Source of the DNA: Gammaproteobacteria bacterium
GTDB taxonomy: Bacteria; Pseudomonadota; Gammaproteobacteria; Arenicellales; UBA868
Direction: 5' to 3'
Assembly (NCBI GenBank): GCA_014239255.1
Contig: JAAZZE010000003.1
Span: 1 to 64,000 of the forward strand
DNA length: 64,000 nt
The notes under the pieces are model-generated. The model ran no database searches. It was not told where the DNA came from and saw nothing but the letters and a program-made list of their open reading frames with translations. Both the position numbers and the translations under genes were made by a program. This document shows positions 17,704 to 25,357 of this stretch, one piece after another (within the stretch, counting starts at the first letter, position 1; each line of letters starts with the position of its first letter).

Positions 17704-17868
17704 AGCCTTACCCCCAATGATTGATGCGGCCTATATTCCAGGCACAAAGATACCGAATTATCACAACATCCTTGTAAAATTCCTGACTCTGCCCATGTTT
17801 AAGAGGCGGTTACTAAAATCAGCCAATAATTCTAATAGGCTTTCACAAAGTAAAGGTATAGTGGCAGG

Positions 17869-18381
17869 ATGAAACACGCCAAAGGCTTTACTCTGATCGA
17901 ACTGTTGATCGTGGTGGCGATCATTGGTGTGCTGGCCGCTGTAGGGATACCGATGTACAACGGCTATATAACGGCTGCAAAGATCAATGCAGCTAAAGAA
18001 AACCATATACGCGCAAGAGATATGATTGTTGCAGGCTTAACGCATTGTGCGGCGGCGACTCATATCACACTGATGCGCGAGAAAGACGGAAAACAGGAAA
18101 ATGTCTCTTGCTCACTCGATGCGCAATACATGGCGGCCTATTTCTATTTTCATCTAAAACATACTGAATTTGTTAATCCATACCGCCCAAAAAAGCTTTT
18201 TAGCGATGACTCAGAAGAAATGTTCTATTATGATGCTGATGACCCCACCTGGGGATATCCAGATGGCCGGGGAGGCTCAAGCATATGGTACTCCGGAAAG
18301 AATACCATCACTATTAAGTCTAATATCGGTGCGGATAACGGATCGGACTTTTTCCTCACCGACTCACTGATCGGCGAATAA
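17869..18381 (+). CDS. Type IV pilin-like protein, paralogue of the 16.6-kb pilin
   Basis: This 170-residue prepilin has a 6-residue leader (MKHAKG), then FTLIELLIVVAIIGVLAAVG, identical through the helix to the pilin at 16568-17047. The neck (AAKENHIRARDMI) is also shared, but the head differs fully: it is acidic and aromatic (DDSEEMFYYDADDPTWGY) rather than Thr/Ala-rich. It has Cys residues at THCAAA and VSCSLD. It reads rightwards, opposite to the other pilins in the group, and a strong inverted repeat follows. It is probably an alternative or minor pilin. Confidence 0.85.
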   Translation: MKHAKGFTLIELLIVVAIIGVLAAVGIPMYNGYITAAKINAAKENHIRARDMIVAGLTHCAAATHITLMREKDGKQENVSCSLDAQYMAAYFYFHLKHTEFVNPYRPKKLFSDDSEEMFYYDADDPTWGYPDGRGGSSIWYSGKNTITIKSNIGADNGSDFFLTDSLIGE

Positions 18382-18421
18382 AGTAGTTGCGTTGAGCTCG
18401 GTTGGCACAGATGCCTTAACT

Positions 18422-18472
18422 AGAACTAACAGCCATCGCAGAAAAGCCTAAAAGGTTTATGGTGTTAGTTCT
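18422..18472. repeat. Long imperfect stem-loop downstream of a pilin gene
   Basis: The arms AGAACTAACAGCCAT and ATGGTGTTAGTTCT pair throughout except for one bulged G. Inside, AAGCCT and AGGTTT form a second helix around AAA, with one wobble. The right arm continues with GTGC, and a GCACAGA lies a few bases to the left of the left arm, as if that arm carried a short insertion. No T-run follows, so an ordinary terminator is not supported; it may still stabilise the mRNA 3' end. Confidence 0.65.
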
Positions 18473-18688
18473 GTGCTGAGGGTACCCCACACCCGCACCG
18501 TCGGCATTTTATAGCCTATGGTACTGAGTACTTATCTCCCAACGGACTCTTTTAGAGTTCTCCGTGTATAAGGGGCGCAACTCAAATGCACTTAGAGCCG
18601 AGTTGTCTAGGCGTAGAATCTACGGAAAATAGAGGCAACAACAGATAGTCAGAAAATCGATAATCTTCAAAAGAGCAAGGGGCGTGGC

Positions 18689-18784
18689 ATGAAAAAATCA
18701 ACTAAAGGGTTAATGCATCTGATACTGACAATCGCTGCGGCAGTAATCGTCTACTACTTGTGGCAATCAGGATCAGCCCTGTAG
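18689..18784 (+). CDS. Putative 31-residue single-pass membrane peptide
   Basis: This is an ATG ORF too short for the track. It encodes a basic start (MKKSTKG), one hydrophobic segment (LILTIAAAVIVYYLW) and a short tail ending QSGSAL. AAGGGG stands about 6 bases before the start codon, a good ribosome site. The stop lies just before the convergent lipoprotein gene. The peptide has the look of real small membrane proteins, but length alone cannot exclude chance. Confidence 0.42.
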   Translation: MKKSTKGLMHLILTIAAAVIVYYLWQSGSAL

Positions 18785-18792
18785 GACTTCAC

Positions 18793-19077
18793 CTAATCGT
18801 TTATTTCAATCTTCTCGCGCGGGGTGTCCTCACAGATCCAGATTTCCTTTTGGGTTTCTTCGTTCCAGCCTCCGTAATGGGCATCGCTCGCGCCATCAGG
18901 ACAGGTCTTCGCAAGCCACTCTTCGACACTTAAGCCCTCCTCGCAGGCTTTGCACTGTGGCACCAGGCCCCGACAGCACGCTCTTGGAATCTGGCAGTCA
19001 CATGATTTTGGTTGGGCGCAACCTGCCATAAATAACACTGACAAAAGTACAAAGCACAAGCCTTTGCGCAAGATCAT
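18793..19077 (-). CDS. Small Cys-rich lipoprotein
   Basis: The preferred ATG at 19077 (MILRKGLCFVLLSVLF) gives a type II signal peptide ending in the lipobox MAGC; the track start at 19095 only adds MIIRVL. The mature domain of about 75 residues has eight further Cys (SCDCQ, ACCRG, PQCKAC, KTCPD, WICED), enough for four disulphides or for metal binding. The +2 residue is Ala, so outer-membrane sorting is expected. I do not recognise the family. It lies next to the pilin group but in its own orientation. Confidence 0.6.
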   Translation of the reverse strand: MILRKGLCFVLLSVLFMAGCAQPKSCDCQIPRACCRGLVPQCKACEEGLSVEEWLAKTCPDGASDAHYGGWNEETQKEIWICEDTPREKIEIND

Positions 19078-19155
19078 AAGCACACGAATAATCATCTTCA
19101 GTTAATTAAGATCACAAACCGGGCATCGCAATCGCTCAGTCGTGATGGGGCCACC

Positions 19156-19374
19156 TTAGTCATCATGCTTTATGCCACCACGGCCGACATGATGCACTGA
19201 AGTGATATTTACCTGTTTTAATGTCACCGATGCCTGCATACCGCGCAAACGTTCTTCAACCTGTAGCTTGCTCTCGCCCGGCACAATAAGCGTGATGTCC
19301 CGCTCGAACGGCTCTCCATCAGCCGTTAGCAGTGTCACCGTAAGGCGGGCCTTGTACTCTTTAATGCCGATCAC
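19156..19374 (-). CDS. Small hypothetical protein
   Basis: This 72-residue ORF has a GTG start (VIGIKEYKARLTVTLL) and no strong ribosome site. The sequence alternates hydrophobic and polar residues as a small beta-rich domain would (ARLTVTLLTADGEPFERDITLIV) and ends in a His/Gly-rich tail (VHHVGRGGIKHDD). It lies about 40 bases downstream of the glycosylase gene in the same direction, so the two may be co-transcribed. No family is recognised. Confidence 0.45.
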   Translation of the reverse strand: MIGIKEYKARLTVTLLTADGEPFERDITLIVPGESKLQVEERLRGMQASVTLKQVNITSVHHVGRGGIKHDD

Positions 19375-19415
19375 GTTTTTTGTCCGACGGGTTTTCCCGG
19401 CAGGCCTTGTTCGGA

Positions 19416-20180
19416 TTACGAGCGCATCGCCAGCGACGCTGCGCAGGCAAAGTGCTGGGCTAAATCCTCCAGACGAGCGTGCGCGTTAAGCCCGCTGGTA
19501 TGAGGCATGAGGTATACCGGCCGACAACCAACCTGGCTGGCTTGAATCCCCGCCTTAGCTTTGGCATCCACTATGTTTCGCCAGCCGCCCAAACCAACAA
19601 AGCAGACTGCCCGGGGAGCCAGCCATTGCACCAGCCGAGCGACCCGCGCAAAACCAGCCTGGTATTCGTTAGTACTCACCTGGTCTGCGCGGCGGGTGGT
19701 ACGGCGGACCAGATCTGTCATACCTAAACCATGGTAACGCAAAGCATGTCGGGGATCCCGGTCAATACTTGCAATACCGGCTTGAAGGGCCGCCGGCCAG
19801 AACCGGTTACCCGGTCGGGCATAACCGATGCCTGTGTCTGCTGAATACGGACTCGGGTTCAAACCCACAACAAGTAATTTCATGCCTGAACCGACAGTAT
19901 CGGACAGACTGTACAGCCGTTCAAGCGTCAGATACGCGGCTTCCTTTCTATAAAGAACCGGCCCTATTGAGGCGAATCCGGCACCGATCGCAAGGTCAAC
20001 GGCCAACTGGCTATCCCAACCGCGGGTCGGGCGGGGTTTAAGCACTGCACGGACTACCCGACCGACGGGAAGTGCCCGATGCTGATCCGCCAGGGCCAGC
20101 GGAAGATTCCTTGCAGAGCACCCGTTGCCAAGGCGAATTCTGGGTAATGCCGCCGGCTTAGTCCGAGACTGAGTGTTCAT
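19416..20180 (-). CDS. mug: Mug/TDG-type mismatch-specific uracil-DNA glycosylase
   Basis: The catalytic core is clear in the middle: LLVVGLNPSPYSADTGIGYA followed by PGNRFWPA, the first active-site motif of G:T/U mismatch glycosylases. Near the end comes MPHTSGLNAH, the second motif with the catalytic loop. The N-terminal 90 residues (NGCSARNLPLAL and onwards) are an extension not typical of the short E. coli Mug; the total is 254 residues. The enzyme removes uracil or ethenocytosine from mispairs in base excision repair. A closely related uracil glycosylase subfamily is the main alternative. Confidence 0.82.
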   Translation of the reverse strand: MNTQSRTKPAALPRIRLGNGCSARNLPLALADQHRALPVGRVVRAVLKPRPTRGWDSQLAVDLAIGAGFASIGPVLYRKEAAYLTLERLYSLSDTVGSGMKLLVVGLNPSPYSADTGIGYARPGNRFWPAALQAGIASIDRDPRHALRYHGLGMTDLVRRTTRRADQVSTNEYQAGFARVARLVQWLAPRAVCFVGLGGWRNIVDAKAKAGIQASQVGCRPVYLMPHTSGLNAHARLEDLAQHFACAASLAMRS

Positions 20181-20228
20181 TTCGAGCTCAATAGCACCAT
20201 CGCAATCACAAGACTTCTGCCAAAATAC

Positions 20229-20253
20229 AAAAGGCCGGCTTTGCCGGCCTTTT
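20229..20253 (-). terminator. Rho-independent terminator after the trpD-RAM unit
   Basis: An 11-bp perfect stem, AAAAGGCCGGC and GCCGGCCTTTT around TTT, lies between the end of the RAM gene and the start of mug, both leftward. The flanking A and T runs make it usable on either strand; the gene order suggests leftward use. Confidence 0.85.
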
Positions 20254-20280
20254 GGTTGTCATCCTTAGAGCGCTGGGCGA

Positions 20281-20520
20281 TCAACTGAATGCATTGAAAG
20301 CAATGATAGTCTGGGTATCGCGGATACCGTCCAGAGTTTGAAGTCGCAGATTCACAAAATGACCGGCGTCTTCCCCATCGCTGATATAACACTTGGCAAG
20401 CAGATCATAAGGTCCGGAGATCGAATAAACCTCCGACACCCCATCCACATCGACAAGCGCCTGGGCAACCTGATAAGAGCGCCCCAGATCGCACTTGACC
20501 TGTACAAAGATTATTTGCAT
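20281..20520 (-). CDS. Stand-alone RAM (Lrp/AsnC ligand-binding) domain protein
   Basis: This 79-residue protein contains only the C-terminal ligand-binding domain of Lrp/AsnC regulators (IFVQVKCDLGRSYQVAQAL, VYSISGPYDLLAKCYI, RLQTLDGIRDTQTIIAF) and no helix-turn-helix. Such proteins form ring oligomers that bind amino acids or similar small ligands. It starts 12 bases after the trpD stop and ends before a strong terminator, so it is probably co-transcribed with trpD. Its ligand cannot be told from the sequence. The start ATG follows GGAGG-like bases (AAAAGGAGGCGGGC). Confidence 0.88.
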   Translation of the reverse strand: MQIIFVQVKCDLGRSYQVAQALVDVDGVSEVYSISGPYDLLAKCYISDGEDAGHFVNLRLQTLDGIRDTQTIIAFNAFS

Positions 20521-20532
20521 GCCCGCCTCCTT

Positions 20533-21564
20533 TTATTGCTCAACAGAAAACTTCTGGGTATAGGCCACGAGCTCCTCTAACTTGGCGTACCCTGCCCCGC
20601 TTTTGAGGATTTCACGGGCACGCTCGACCCCGTCTTGCAGTGAATCGGCAAGGTCAGCCGCGTATATGGTTGCCCCTGCATTGATAGCCACCATATCAGC
20701 CGCACTGCTGTCGGTGCCGGTAAGTGCCGAGCGAATCAAAGCCAGACTCTGGACCGAATCGGCCACTACCAGATCATCCAGTGATTGACGCGCAATCCCA
20801 AATTCTTCCGGTTTAATCAGGTAGTCCTTAATGCTTCCATCACGCAGTTCGCTCACCTTAGTGTCGGCAGCGATACTTATCTCATCCAGGCCGTCATCCG
20901 AGCAGACGACCAGCGTATGCACGCTATCCAGATTGGCAAACACCTCGGCCAGCGGGCGCACCCAGGCCTGATCAAAAACACCGACCAGTTGCCATCTGGC
21001 CCCGGCTGGGTTGGTTAAAGGACCGAGCAGATTAAACAAAGTGCGGATACCGATCTCACGACGCGGACCGATCGCATGGCGTGTCGCGCCGTGATGGGTA
21101 GGGGCAAACATAAAGCCTAGGCCTACCGCGTCGATAGTCTTGCCGACCGCTTCAGGGCTAAGCGCAATATTAACCCCAGCTGCCTCAAGCACATCTGCAC
21201 TGCCGGAATTTCCGGTGGCTGCACGGTTGCCGTGCTTGGCCATGGTTGCCCCTGCGGCGCAAGCGACCAACGCTGCCGCAGTCGAGACATTGAACAGGCC
21301 GGCGCCATCGCCACCGGTACCTACCGTGTCGGCAACCCGATCTGCCTTAACAGTGACAGTTGCGGCAAACTCTCGCATTACTGTCGCGGCACCTGTCAGC
21401 TCTTCAACCGTCTCCCCTTTAATATGAAGCGCCGTTAATACGGCACCAATCTGTGCCGGGGTCGCATCGCCCTGCATAATAATGCGCATGACATCGCCCA
21501 TCTGGGCGCTTGTGAGATCCTGGCCTTGTGACAGAGTGCGTGTCGCTTCTTGTAAATTCATCAT
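20533..21564 (-). CDS. trpD: Anthranilate phosphoribosyltransferase
   Basis: This 343-residue enzyme carries the family signature GTGGDGAGLFNVSTAAA for pyrophosphate and PRPP binding, KHGNRAATGNSGSADVLEA, and the anthranilate-site region (FAPTHHGATRHAIGPRREIG). It transfers a phosphoribosyl group to anthranilate in tryptophan synthesis. No trpG, trpC or trpE flanks it, so the pathway is split. The gene downstream is a RAM domain protein, which may sense an amino acid. Confidence 0.96.
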   Translation of the reverse strand: MMNLQEATRTLSQGQDLTSAQMGDVMRIIMQGDATPAQIGAVLTALHIKGETVEELTGAATVMREFAATVTVKADRVADTVGTGGDGAGLFNVSTAAALVACAAGATMAKHGNRAATGNSGSADVLEAAGVNIALSPEAVGKTIDAVGLGFMFAPTHHGATRHAIGPRREIGIRTLFNLLGPLTNPAGARWQLVGVFDQAWVRPLAEVFANLDSVHTLVVCSDDGLDEISIAADTKVSELRDGSIKDYLIKPEEFGIARQSLDDLVVADSVQSLALIRSALTGTDSSAADMVAINAGATIYAADLADSLQDGVERAREILKSGAGYAKLEELVAYTQKFSVEQ

Positions 21565-21597
21565 CCGTGTCTGCGTGCTTTCAAAATACTATCTGCC

Positions 21598-22575
21598 TTA
21601 GGGCAGTAAGATGCTGGCGCCGGTAGTGCGCCGCCCCTCCAGATCTGTGTGCGCCAACGACGCATCTGACAGAGCATACTCCTGATTAATATCGGCCTGT
21701 ACTGCACCACTTTGCATCACCTGGAATAACTCGCCAGCACAATGCTCCAGGCTCGAACGGTCTGCAGTGTAATGAAATAGAGTCGGTCGGGTCAGGTAAA
21801 GAGAGCCTTTTGCAGCGAGCACAGAGGGATCAAAAGATGACACTTTGCCCGAACTTTGGCCAAAAAGTGCCAGAGTCCCGCGCCGCTTAAGGCAATCCAG
21901 ACTACCTTCGAAGGTATGCTGACCCACCGAGTCGTATACAACGTCCACACCGACACCATCGGTGAGTTCCTGGACCCGATCTGCAAAATTCTCACGGGTA
22001 TACACGATAGTATGAGTACACCCGTGAGCTGTAGCCAATTCCGCTTTCTCATCTGACCCAACTGTGCCGATAATGGTCACGCCAAGGTGTCGTGCCCACT
22101 GGCAGGCTATCAGGCCAACCCCTCCGGCTGCAGCATGGAAGAGGATGGTGTCTCCACCATTAAGTGGGACGGTGCTCCTTAGAAGATACTGCGCCGTCAT
22201 ACCCTTTAGCATCATTGCGGCCGCGGTCCGCTCTTCAATGCCTGCGGGCAGGTGCACCAGCTTTTCTGCCGGCATAAGCCGCACCTCGGCATAAGCACCG
22301 ATAGGTTGCGCGGCATAGGCGACACGATCCCCCTCGGTGAAACCTTCGACTCCATCACCGACCGCCTCGACTATGCCTGCCCCTTCAAGACCAGGGGTAA
22401 ACGGCAGCTGCGGCGGTGGGTAAGTGCCCGTACGGAAATAGACATCGATAAAATTCAGCCCGACTGCACTGTGACGCAGTCGAATCTCCCCGGGGCCCGG
22501 GTCACCAATCTCCACTGGCTCCCAGCGCATCTCATCCGGGCCGCCGGTCTGGTAAATCTTAATAGCGTGACTCAT
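21598..22575 (-). CDS. qorA: Quinone oxidoreductase (zeta-crystallin-like, NADPH-dependent)
   Basis: This 325-residue member of the medium-chain dehydrogenase family has no structural or catalytic zinc ligands. The N-terminal GroES-like fold holds VGLNFIDVYFRTGTYP and GLEGAGIVEAVGDGV. The Rossmann domain holds LFHAAAGGVGLIACQWA (NADPH loop) and ASQ-like VDVVYDSVG. The C-terminus ends in GRRTTGASILLP, typical of QOR. The enzyme reduces quinones by one electron using NADPH. It lies about 30 bases upstream of trpD in the same direction but has no clear link to it. Confidence 0.93.
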   Translation of the reverse strand: MSHAIKIYQTGGPDEMRWEPVEIGDPGPGEIRLRHSAVGLNFIDVYFRTGTYPPPQLPFTPGLEGAGIVEAVGDGVEGFTEGDRVAYAAQPIGAYAEVRLMPAEKLVHLPAGIEERTAAAMMLKGMTAQYLLRSTVPLNGGDTILFHAAAGGVGLIACQWARHLGVTIIGTVGSDEKAELATAHGCTHTIVYTRENFADRVQELTDGVGVDVVYDSVGQHTFEGSLDCLKRRGTLALFGQSSGKVSSFDPSVLAAKGSLYLTRPTLFHYTADRSSLEHCAGELFQVMQSGAVQADINQEYALSDASLAHTDLEGRRTTGASILLP

Positions 22576-22859
22576 ATTTTCAGTTCCGAATAATGACTGC
22601 TGAAATTGTTACCCAACTCTTTGGGGGTTCAGCGATCGTATCTGCACCCTATTATCGCTTTTAGCTGAGAACTGTGTTGCTTCAAATTAATCAAACCGGA
22701 GAAATCCCCAGATTAGACAAGAGCGATCAGCAACTTCTACCCAAGTACCAAGATAGCCTCAAAGATTCGCACAACGACACTCCAGACACCGGATCATCCC
22801 ATACCAAACCCGAAACCTAAACTACAAACAGACTGCGCTGCGGTGAGAATGCTCCAAGT
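22576..22859. other. Intergenic region between the decarboxylase and qorA
   Basis: This gap of about 280 bases separates the decarboxylase stop from the qorA start; both genes read leftward. It should contain the qorA promoter. I see no convincing promoter boxes, hairpin terminator, tRNA or ORF in it. Confidence 0.5.
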
Positions 22860-24035
22860 TTAGTCGCCAAAGTCACTCTCAACCTTAACAAAGGTGTCAG
22901 CGTAAAAACCGTTGAACTGTGTTCGACAGGCAGTGCCGTAAGCACCGATACGGTCGAACTCGATCCAATCCCCCTCGGCAATATCGACCGGCAAGTTGAT
23001 CGGGCGAGGAAAAATATCCAGCGAATCACATGTCGGTCCATACAGCGTGTACTCTTTTGTCTGGGAAGCGAATGGTCTAGAGCCGACCATTCGCACGGGC
23101 AACTGAAGGCCGAGTTTCTCCTCAATAAAGCTTCCGTACATGCCGTCATTGAGATACAGCGCATCATCCTTGCGCAGGTGAACCTGGGTAATAAGCGATT
23201 CTCCATCAACACAAAGCCCACGCCCGGGCTCACACAAAACCCGGCACTCTTCAGGCAACGCCAGGGTCGCTAAGCTCTGGCGAATCGCAACAAAATAATC
23301 GTCCAATTCTGCACCTTGGGAGTTGAGATAATGACCTGGGAATCCACCACCCACATCCACACAAACTGGCCCCTGGCCAACCTGTGCAATCACCTGGCCG
23401 ACAAGGTCCAGACCCATTTCAAAACCCTCAGCTTCCAGACACTGTGAGCCGACATGAAACGACAAACCATAACGGTAGCCACGGGCCAAGGCGTCACGCG
23501 CCAGCGCCGCTGCCTCGGGTACCGGCGCGCCGAACTTGCTGGACAATTCGTACACTGCGCCCTCGTAATGAATCTCAAGGCGCACCACAATGACGGTGTC
23601 AGATCCTGGCGGGACAATCTGGGCAATCTTTTCAAGCTCTGCCGGGTGATCGACCACAAAATGATCTACGCCGTACACCCTATGGGCCGAAAGAATAGCT
23701 GGCCGACTCTTGACCGGGTGCATGAAGTAACTGGTGGCGCCGGGTAACTGTTCTGACACACGCGCCACCTCGGCCAAGGAGGCGGTATCAAAATGGTGCA
23801 CACCAGCTGCGAAAAGCGCGTCCAACATATGCGGTTCAGGGTTACACTTCACCGCGTATAAGACATCCCCTGGAAAGCCCTCGACAAAGCGCCGGGCCAC
23901 TGAATGAATCTTATGGGGGCGGACACAAAAAATTGGGTAGCTCGGATCAAGATCTGCAACAACCGCCTCAGGCGAGGGGTAAATAGGTAGATCAACTTTC
24001 TGGCGTACAGGTGCATCCATGGTGGAATCTGACAC
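22860..24035 (-). CDS. PLP-dependent ornithine/lysine decarboxylase (alanine racemase fold)
   Basis: This is a fold-type III decarboxylase. Visible motifs are the PLP lysine in VLYAVKCNPEPH, LSFHVGSQ, the phosphate-binding glycines VDVGGGFPG, CEPGRGLCV, and the substrate-site YGPTCDSLD with the active-site Cys. These match bacterial ornithine or lysine/ornithine decarboxylases that make putrescine or cadaverine. The GTG at 24035 follows AGGAGAGG closely; the ATG at 24020 is an alternative, and the track start at 24167 reaches into the divergent transporter gene. Ornithine and lysine specificity cannot be separated by eye. Confidence 0.88.
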   Translation of the reverse strand: MSDSTMDAPVRQKVDLPIYPSPEAVVADLDPSYPIFCVRPHKIHSVARRFVEGFPGDVLYAVKCNPEPHMLDALFAAGVHHFDTASLAEVARVSEQLPGATSYFMHPVKSRPAILSAHRVYGVDHFVVDHPAELEKIAQIVPPGSDTVIVVRLEIHYEGAVYELSSKFGAPVPEAAALARDALARGYRYGLSFHVGSQCLEAEGFEMGLDLVGQVIAQVGQGPVCVDVGGGFPGHYLNSQGAELDDYFVAIRQSLATLALPEECRVLCEPGRGLCVDGESLITQVHLRKDDALYLNDGMYGSFIEEKLGLQLPVRMVGSRPFASQTKEYTLYGPTCDSLDIFPRPINLPVDIAEGDWIEFDRIGAYGTACRTQFNGFYADTFVKVESDFGD

Positions 24036-24092
24036 CCTCTCCTGGTTCGTGGCGTAAATGTGATTCTGACACAACCTTTCACCTAAAGCCCA

Positions 24093-25274
24093 TTGGCAAC
24101 ACAAAAACATCAAACCGAAAAACCCCTGGGTCTGGCAGCACTGCAAGGCATCTTCGTGCTTGGCCACCTGTCTAACGACTGGCTGCCTGCAGCAATCTGG
24201 CTACTGGCGCCTGCTATCGGCCTGGCTTTCGACCTAAAACCCTCTGAGGTCGGACTGCTGCTTGCCATTCATTCGATTGGCGCGTCGCTTGCCTATTTTC
24301 CGGCCGGCGTGCTGGCAGACCGGACCCGTTTACAGGGGCGACTGCTGCTCGGTACATTCTGGTGGGTAGCGCTTGGCTATCTACTGGCGTCAACGGCTCC
24401 GAGCTTCTGGTCGTTGGCGATCCTGCTGGCCATCGGCGGTATGGGCGATGCGGCCTGGCATCCTATTGCCACGGGAATACTGGTAAGACAGATGCCCAAA
24501 CAGCGCGGTCAGGCACTGGGAGTGCATGCCGTTGGAGGAACACTGGCCGAGGTGCTCTCGCCGCTGCTGGTTGGTTTTCTGCTGGCTTTCCTGGATTGGC
24601 GCGTGGTGCTTCAGATTTCAGTGATGCCCGCTGCCTTAATGGGTATTGCCTTTTTGTTTATTGCGCGCCGGATTCCGAGTCGACATGTCAGTAGCGTCAT
24701 ATCACGAGCTGATCTTGGCGCTTTCATTGCTCAGTGGCGCAGCCGGACCGGCTTGTTGCTGATTGCTGGTATCGCCACCTACAACATGGCTCTCATTGCC
24801 TTGATGACCATGTCACCACTCTTTATGCAACGCGAACTCGGATTCAGCTCATCACAAACGGGCATGGCCTTCGCGGCCGCCATGCTCGCAGGCTCTATCG
24901 GCCAACCAATTGTCGGCCGATTATCGGATCGCCGCGGGCGCTTTGGAATCTTTGCTGTTGGTTCGGTGGTTGCCGCAGGTTTGGCTGGCACTGTAGTCCT
25001 GCTTGATGCCCCCGTGCTGATAATCAGTCTGCTGACGATGGCGATGGCTGCACTGGTAGCCATTCGATCAGGAGTTCTGGCAATGGCGGTTGATCACGCC
25101 AGTAAACATGAGGCCACTGCATTGGGCTTTGTCTTTGTGGTGCTCGACGGCGTTGGCGCCCTGGGCGCAGTGCTCGCAGGCCTGGTCGGGGATTTCAGCC
25201 TTGTGGCCAGCTTTGGATTGGCTGGAGGCTTATCTTTACTCGCAGTGGGGTTTATCGCAACCGTACGACGCTGA
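24093..25274 (+). CDS. MFS transporter
   Basis: This 393-residue protein has about twelve hydrophobic helices and the MFS motif GVLADRTRLQGR between helices 2 and 3, with a second copy, VGRLSDRRGRFG, in the other half. The start codon is TTG without a good ribosome site, and the next in-frame start would remove part of helix 1. The gene is divergent from the decarboxylase, with about 57 bases between the starts, so a shared control region and export of a related amine are possible. No substrate can be assigned. Confidence 0.88.
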   Translation: MATQKHQTEKPLGLAALQGIFVLGHLSNDWLPAAIWLLAPAIGLAFDLKPSEVGLLLAIHSIGASLAYFPAGVLADRTRLQGRLLLGTFWWVALGYLLASTAPSFWSLAILLAIGGMGDAAWHPIATGILVRQMPKQRGQALGVHAVGGTLAEVLSPLLVGFLLAFLDWRVVLQISVMPAALMGIAFLFIARRIPSRHVSSVISRADLGAFIAQWRSRTGLLLIAGIATYNMALIALMTMSPLFMQRELGFSSSQTGMAFAAAMLAGSIGQPIVGRLSDRRGRFGIFAVGSVVAAGLAGTVVLLDAPVLIISLLTMAMAALVAIRSGVLAMAVDHASKHEATALGFVFVVLDGVGALGAVLAGLVGDFSLVASFGLAGGLSLLAVGFIATVRR

Positions 25275-25324
25275 TCACCAGTGCCGCTAACGCAGCTTAG
25301 CGTCACTGGTAGAATTCCTATATA

Positions 25325-25340
25325 CTGTATAAATATACAG
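25325..25340 (+). promoter_or_regulatory. LexA (SOS) box in front of dnaE2
   Basis: The sequence CTGTATAAATATACAG fits the CTG-N10-CAG SOS box, with the alternating T/A core of the E. coli consensus. It sits in a near-perfect 30-bp palindrome (25318-25347). It ends 17 bases before the GTG of dnaE2, and a TATACT -10-like element overlaps its left edge, so bound LexA would block the promoter. Confidence 0.93.
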
Positions 25341-25357
25341 TATATAGAGAAAACATT

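Noticed and set aside
18405-18476. Possible integron attC site
   Set aside because: The arms do not fit RYYYAAC/GTTRRRY, there is no integrase in the window, and neighbouring genes are not cassettes.
24020-24167. N-terminal extension of the decarboxylase as given on the track
   Set aside because: It reaches into the divergent transporter gene and lacks family conservation; a good ribosome site supports the start at 24035.
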